Positions 19,700 to 20,457 of a stretch of 20,457 nt of DNA are shown piece by piece. The position numbers and the translations under genes are program-made. The notes under the pieces were generated by a model, which saw only the letters and a program-made list of their open reading frames with translations, made no database searches and had not been told where the DNA came from. Position 1 is the stretch's first letter; the number at the start of each line of letters is the position of its first letter. Source of the DNA: a virus; IMG/VR virus record IMGVR_UViG_3300025652_000715, positions 1 to 20,457 of that record; one strand, given 5' to 3'.

Positions 19700-19882
19700 A
19701 TGTTCAAAAAGATTTGGCGTATATGGGCAAAATCACTTGGAGAGAAAGTCGGAGAGACCGATAGACAAGCAGATTCTGTAGCAATCATTCGAACATTTTG
19801 GTGGTGTATACATGTAGTGACATGCTTGGCAATCATTCTAAACGCTATAGCTAATCATGGATGGGGTTTGTTTGGTCTATAA
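19700..19882 (+). CDS. Conserved 60-residue single-membrane-helix phage protein
   Basis: 60 residues. MFKKIWRIWAKSLGEKVG followed by ETDRQAD and a hydrophobic helix (about 32-51, FWWCIHVVTCLAIILNAI) is a family I recall in T4-like marine phages. The cytosolic N-terminal half is basic and the short C-terminus carries Trp and Gly. GGAGGA (19690-19695) sits just before ATG 19700 and decides this start over the GTG/ATG codons further upstream. The gene is coupled to the preceding one (the stop lies in the ribosome site). Likely an inner-membrane protein made early; role unknown. Its end overlaps the next late promoter. Confidence 0.82.
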   Translation: MFKKIWRIWAKSLGEKVGETDRQADSVAIIRTFWWCIHVVTCLAIILNAIANHGWGLFGL

Positions 19883-19885
19883 ATA
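19878..19885 (+). promoter_or_regulatory. T4-type late promoter inside an early region
   Basis: A perfect TATAAATA overlapping the end of the preceding gene (stop at 19880-19882) and 21 bp before the GIY-YIG start. Expected transcription start near 19891. It is the only perfect late octamer among the early genes and stands next to a start-masking hairpin. Confidence 0.75.
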
Positions 19886-19910
19886 CATGTAACGAAAGGA
19901 TGTTACATGT
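19885..19910 (+). promoter_or_regulatory. Hairpin masking the start codon of the GIY-YIG-like gene
   Basis: ACATGTAAC (19885-19893) and GTTACATGT (19902-19910) form a perfect 9-bp stem with an 8-base loop. The loop holds the ribosome site (AAAGGA, 19895-19900) and the stem's 3' arm contains the ATG at 19907. Read-through transcripts from upstream would fold it and block translation; a late transcript beginning near 19891 would lack the 5' arm. Confidence 0.8.
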
Positions 19911-20335
19911 GGTATTATAATGGAGAAGAGTTTACTTCCGACATGATTGGTGACTATATTGGGTTTGTCTATTGTATCACTGATATGTCAACGTCCAAGA
20001 AATATATCGGAAAGAAAAACTTCAAGTCTACGCGGAAATTAAAACCGCTCAAAGGGAAGACCCGAAAGAGAACTGTAGTCAAAGAGAGTGACTGGCAGGA
20101 CTATTTCGGGTCTTCTGACATCGTGAAAGCTCTACTTGAGGAACACGGTAAAGACAATTTTCATAGGGAGATATTGCATCTATGCACCTTCAAAGGTGAA
20201 TTGTCATACATGGAACTGAAAGAACAGATGGACCGCGAGGTGCTATTGTCAGATGAATATCTGAATGGTATCATACAGGTGCGTATTAATCAATCTCATG
20301 TAAAAAGTTTACACAAAAATAAAAGTAATTCTTGA
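19907..20335 (+). CDS. GIY-YIG-like nuclease domain protein
   Basis: 142 residues. GFVYCITDMSTSKKYIGKKN (19-38) is a GIY-YIG motif variant (GFVY, then YIG at 33-35), the catalytic site of homing endonucleases and SegA/I-Tev-like enzymes. A basic region (STRKLKPLKGKTRKR, 41-55) follows, then WQDYFGSS (63-70) and a helical C-terminal part with EYLNGII (117-123). No separate DNA-binding domain is attached. Members of this family occur free-standing in T4-like phages and may be mobile or may cut host DNA. Translation seems controlled by the masking hairpin and a late promoter directly upstream. The stop TGA lies inside the -35 box of the next promoter. Confidence 0.82.
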   Translation: MWYYNGEEFTSDMIGDYIGFVYCITDMSTSKKYIGKKNFKSTRKLKPLKGKTRKRTVVKESDWQDYFGSSDIVKALLEEHGKDNFHREILHLCTFKGELSYMELKEQMDREVLLSDEYLNGIIQVRINQSHVKSLHKNKSNS

Positions 20336-20360
20336 CATTCATAACGAATCACTCTATACA
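20332..20360 (+). promoter_or_regulatory. Sigma70-type promoter
   Basis: TTGACA (20332-20337), a 17-bp spacer and TATACA (20355-20360, one off TATAAT) drive the gene at 20388. A small dyad, TACAT-AAG-ATGTA (20357-20369), covers the end of the -10, echoing the layout at 13572-13590 but with a different sequence. Confidence 0.8.
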
Positions 20361-20387
20361 TAAGATGTAACAAGAGAGAGATACATC

Positions 20388-20457
20388 ATGACCACTTTTA
20401 CTTTTACCGCATATAACAAAGTCTTTACTGCACAAGCGGTCAAAGGTTTAGATGTTA
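20388..20457 (+). CDS. N-terminal end of an early phage protein (partial)
   Basis: Twenty-three codons from ATG 20388 to the window edge, starting MTTFTFTAYNKVFTAQ. It has its own sigma70 promoter and a purine-rich leader (AAGAGAGAG, about 8 bp before ATG). Too little is visible to assign a function; likely an early gene. Confidence 0.65.
   Translation, partial: MTTFTFTAYNKVFTAQAVKGLDV

Noticed and set aside
1-20457. tRNA genes, CRISPR arrays, insertion sequences, integrase or attachment sites
   Set aside because: The gaps are all under about 150 bases and contain only promoters, hairpins and terminators; no cloverleaf, spacer-repeat array, transposase or integrase was found.

Overview
This window looks like part of the genome of a T4-like (myovirus) tailed phage of the marine cyanophage/pelagiphage type. 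The evidence is a T4 gp61-type primase, a T4-style frd-td-nrd nucleotide cassette, four perfect T4 late-promoter octamers (TATAAATA), and several protein families I know from marine T4-like phages. All genes lie on the + strand, packed tightly with many ATGA, GTGA or TAATG stop/start overlaps. A DUF1127-type small protein (3340-3573) points to an alphaproteobacterial host. That host assignment is an inference.

Left part (1-13540) reads as the late or virion-associated region. It opens with the tail of a gene, then a terminator and a late promoter driving two proteins: one of unknown function and one with a ligase-like nucleotidyltransferase signature. A virion-like protein of unknown role follows. 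Next come a pair of small genes (DUF1127 and an unlisted 50-residue partner) closed by a UUCG-loop terminator, and a host-like pair (FkbM methyltransferase and sulfotransferase-like). A new late promoter at 5100 starts a long run: an 804-residue nucleotidyltransferase-headed mosaic protein, a ParB-like protein, an M15 peptidase endolysin, two small tagged proteins, a 90-residue conserved protein, a 555-residue repeat protein, a SAP-like small protein and a virion protein ending in an Ig-like domain. After a terminator there are two conserved marine T4-like proteins and a coiled-coil/membrane protein.

Right part (13547-19882) is an early/middle operon. A textbook sigma70 promoter (TTGACA-N17-TATAAT) with a dyad over its -10 drives primase, dihydrofolate reductase, a small Cys/His protein, thymidylate synthase, ribonucleotide reductase small and large subunits and dCMP deaminase, followed by a zinc-ribbon protein, a small acidic protein and a one-helix membrane protein. 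Together these redirect host nucleotides into phage dNTPs and start lagging strands. A GIY-YIG-like gene follows, with a late promoter and a hairpin that masks its start codon. A second sigma70 promoter then opens a gene cut by the window end.

The most interesting signal is a shared N-terminal tag of about 10 residues on five otherwise unrelated proteins (starts at 172, 1206, 7576, 8466, 8756). It resembles the T4 internal-protein capsid-targeting sequence and ends in a possible prohead-protease site (hydrophobic-x-Glu). Two large proteins (5162-7576, 9589-11256) carry the same kind of site repeatedly between small domains. I infer a set of capsid-packaged, protease-trimmed cargo proteins, including ligase-like and ParB-like members, that may be injected with the DNA.
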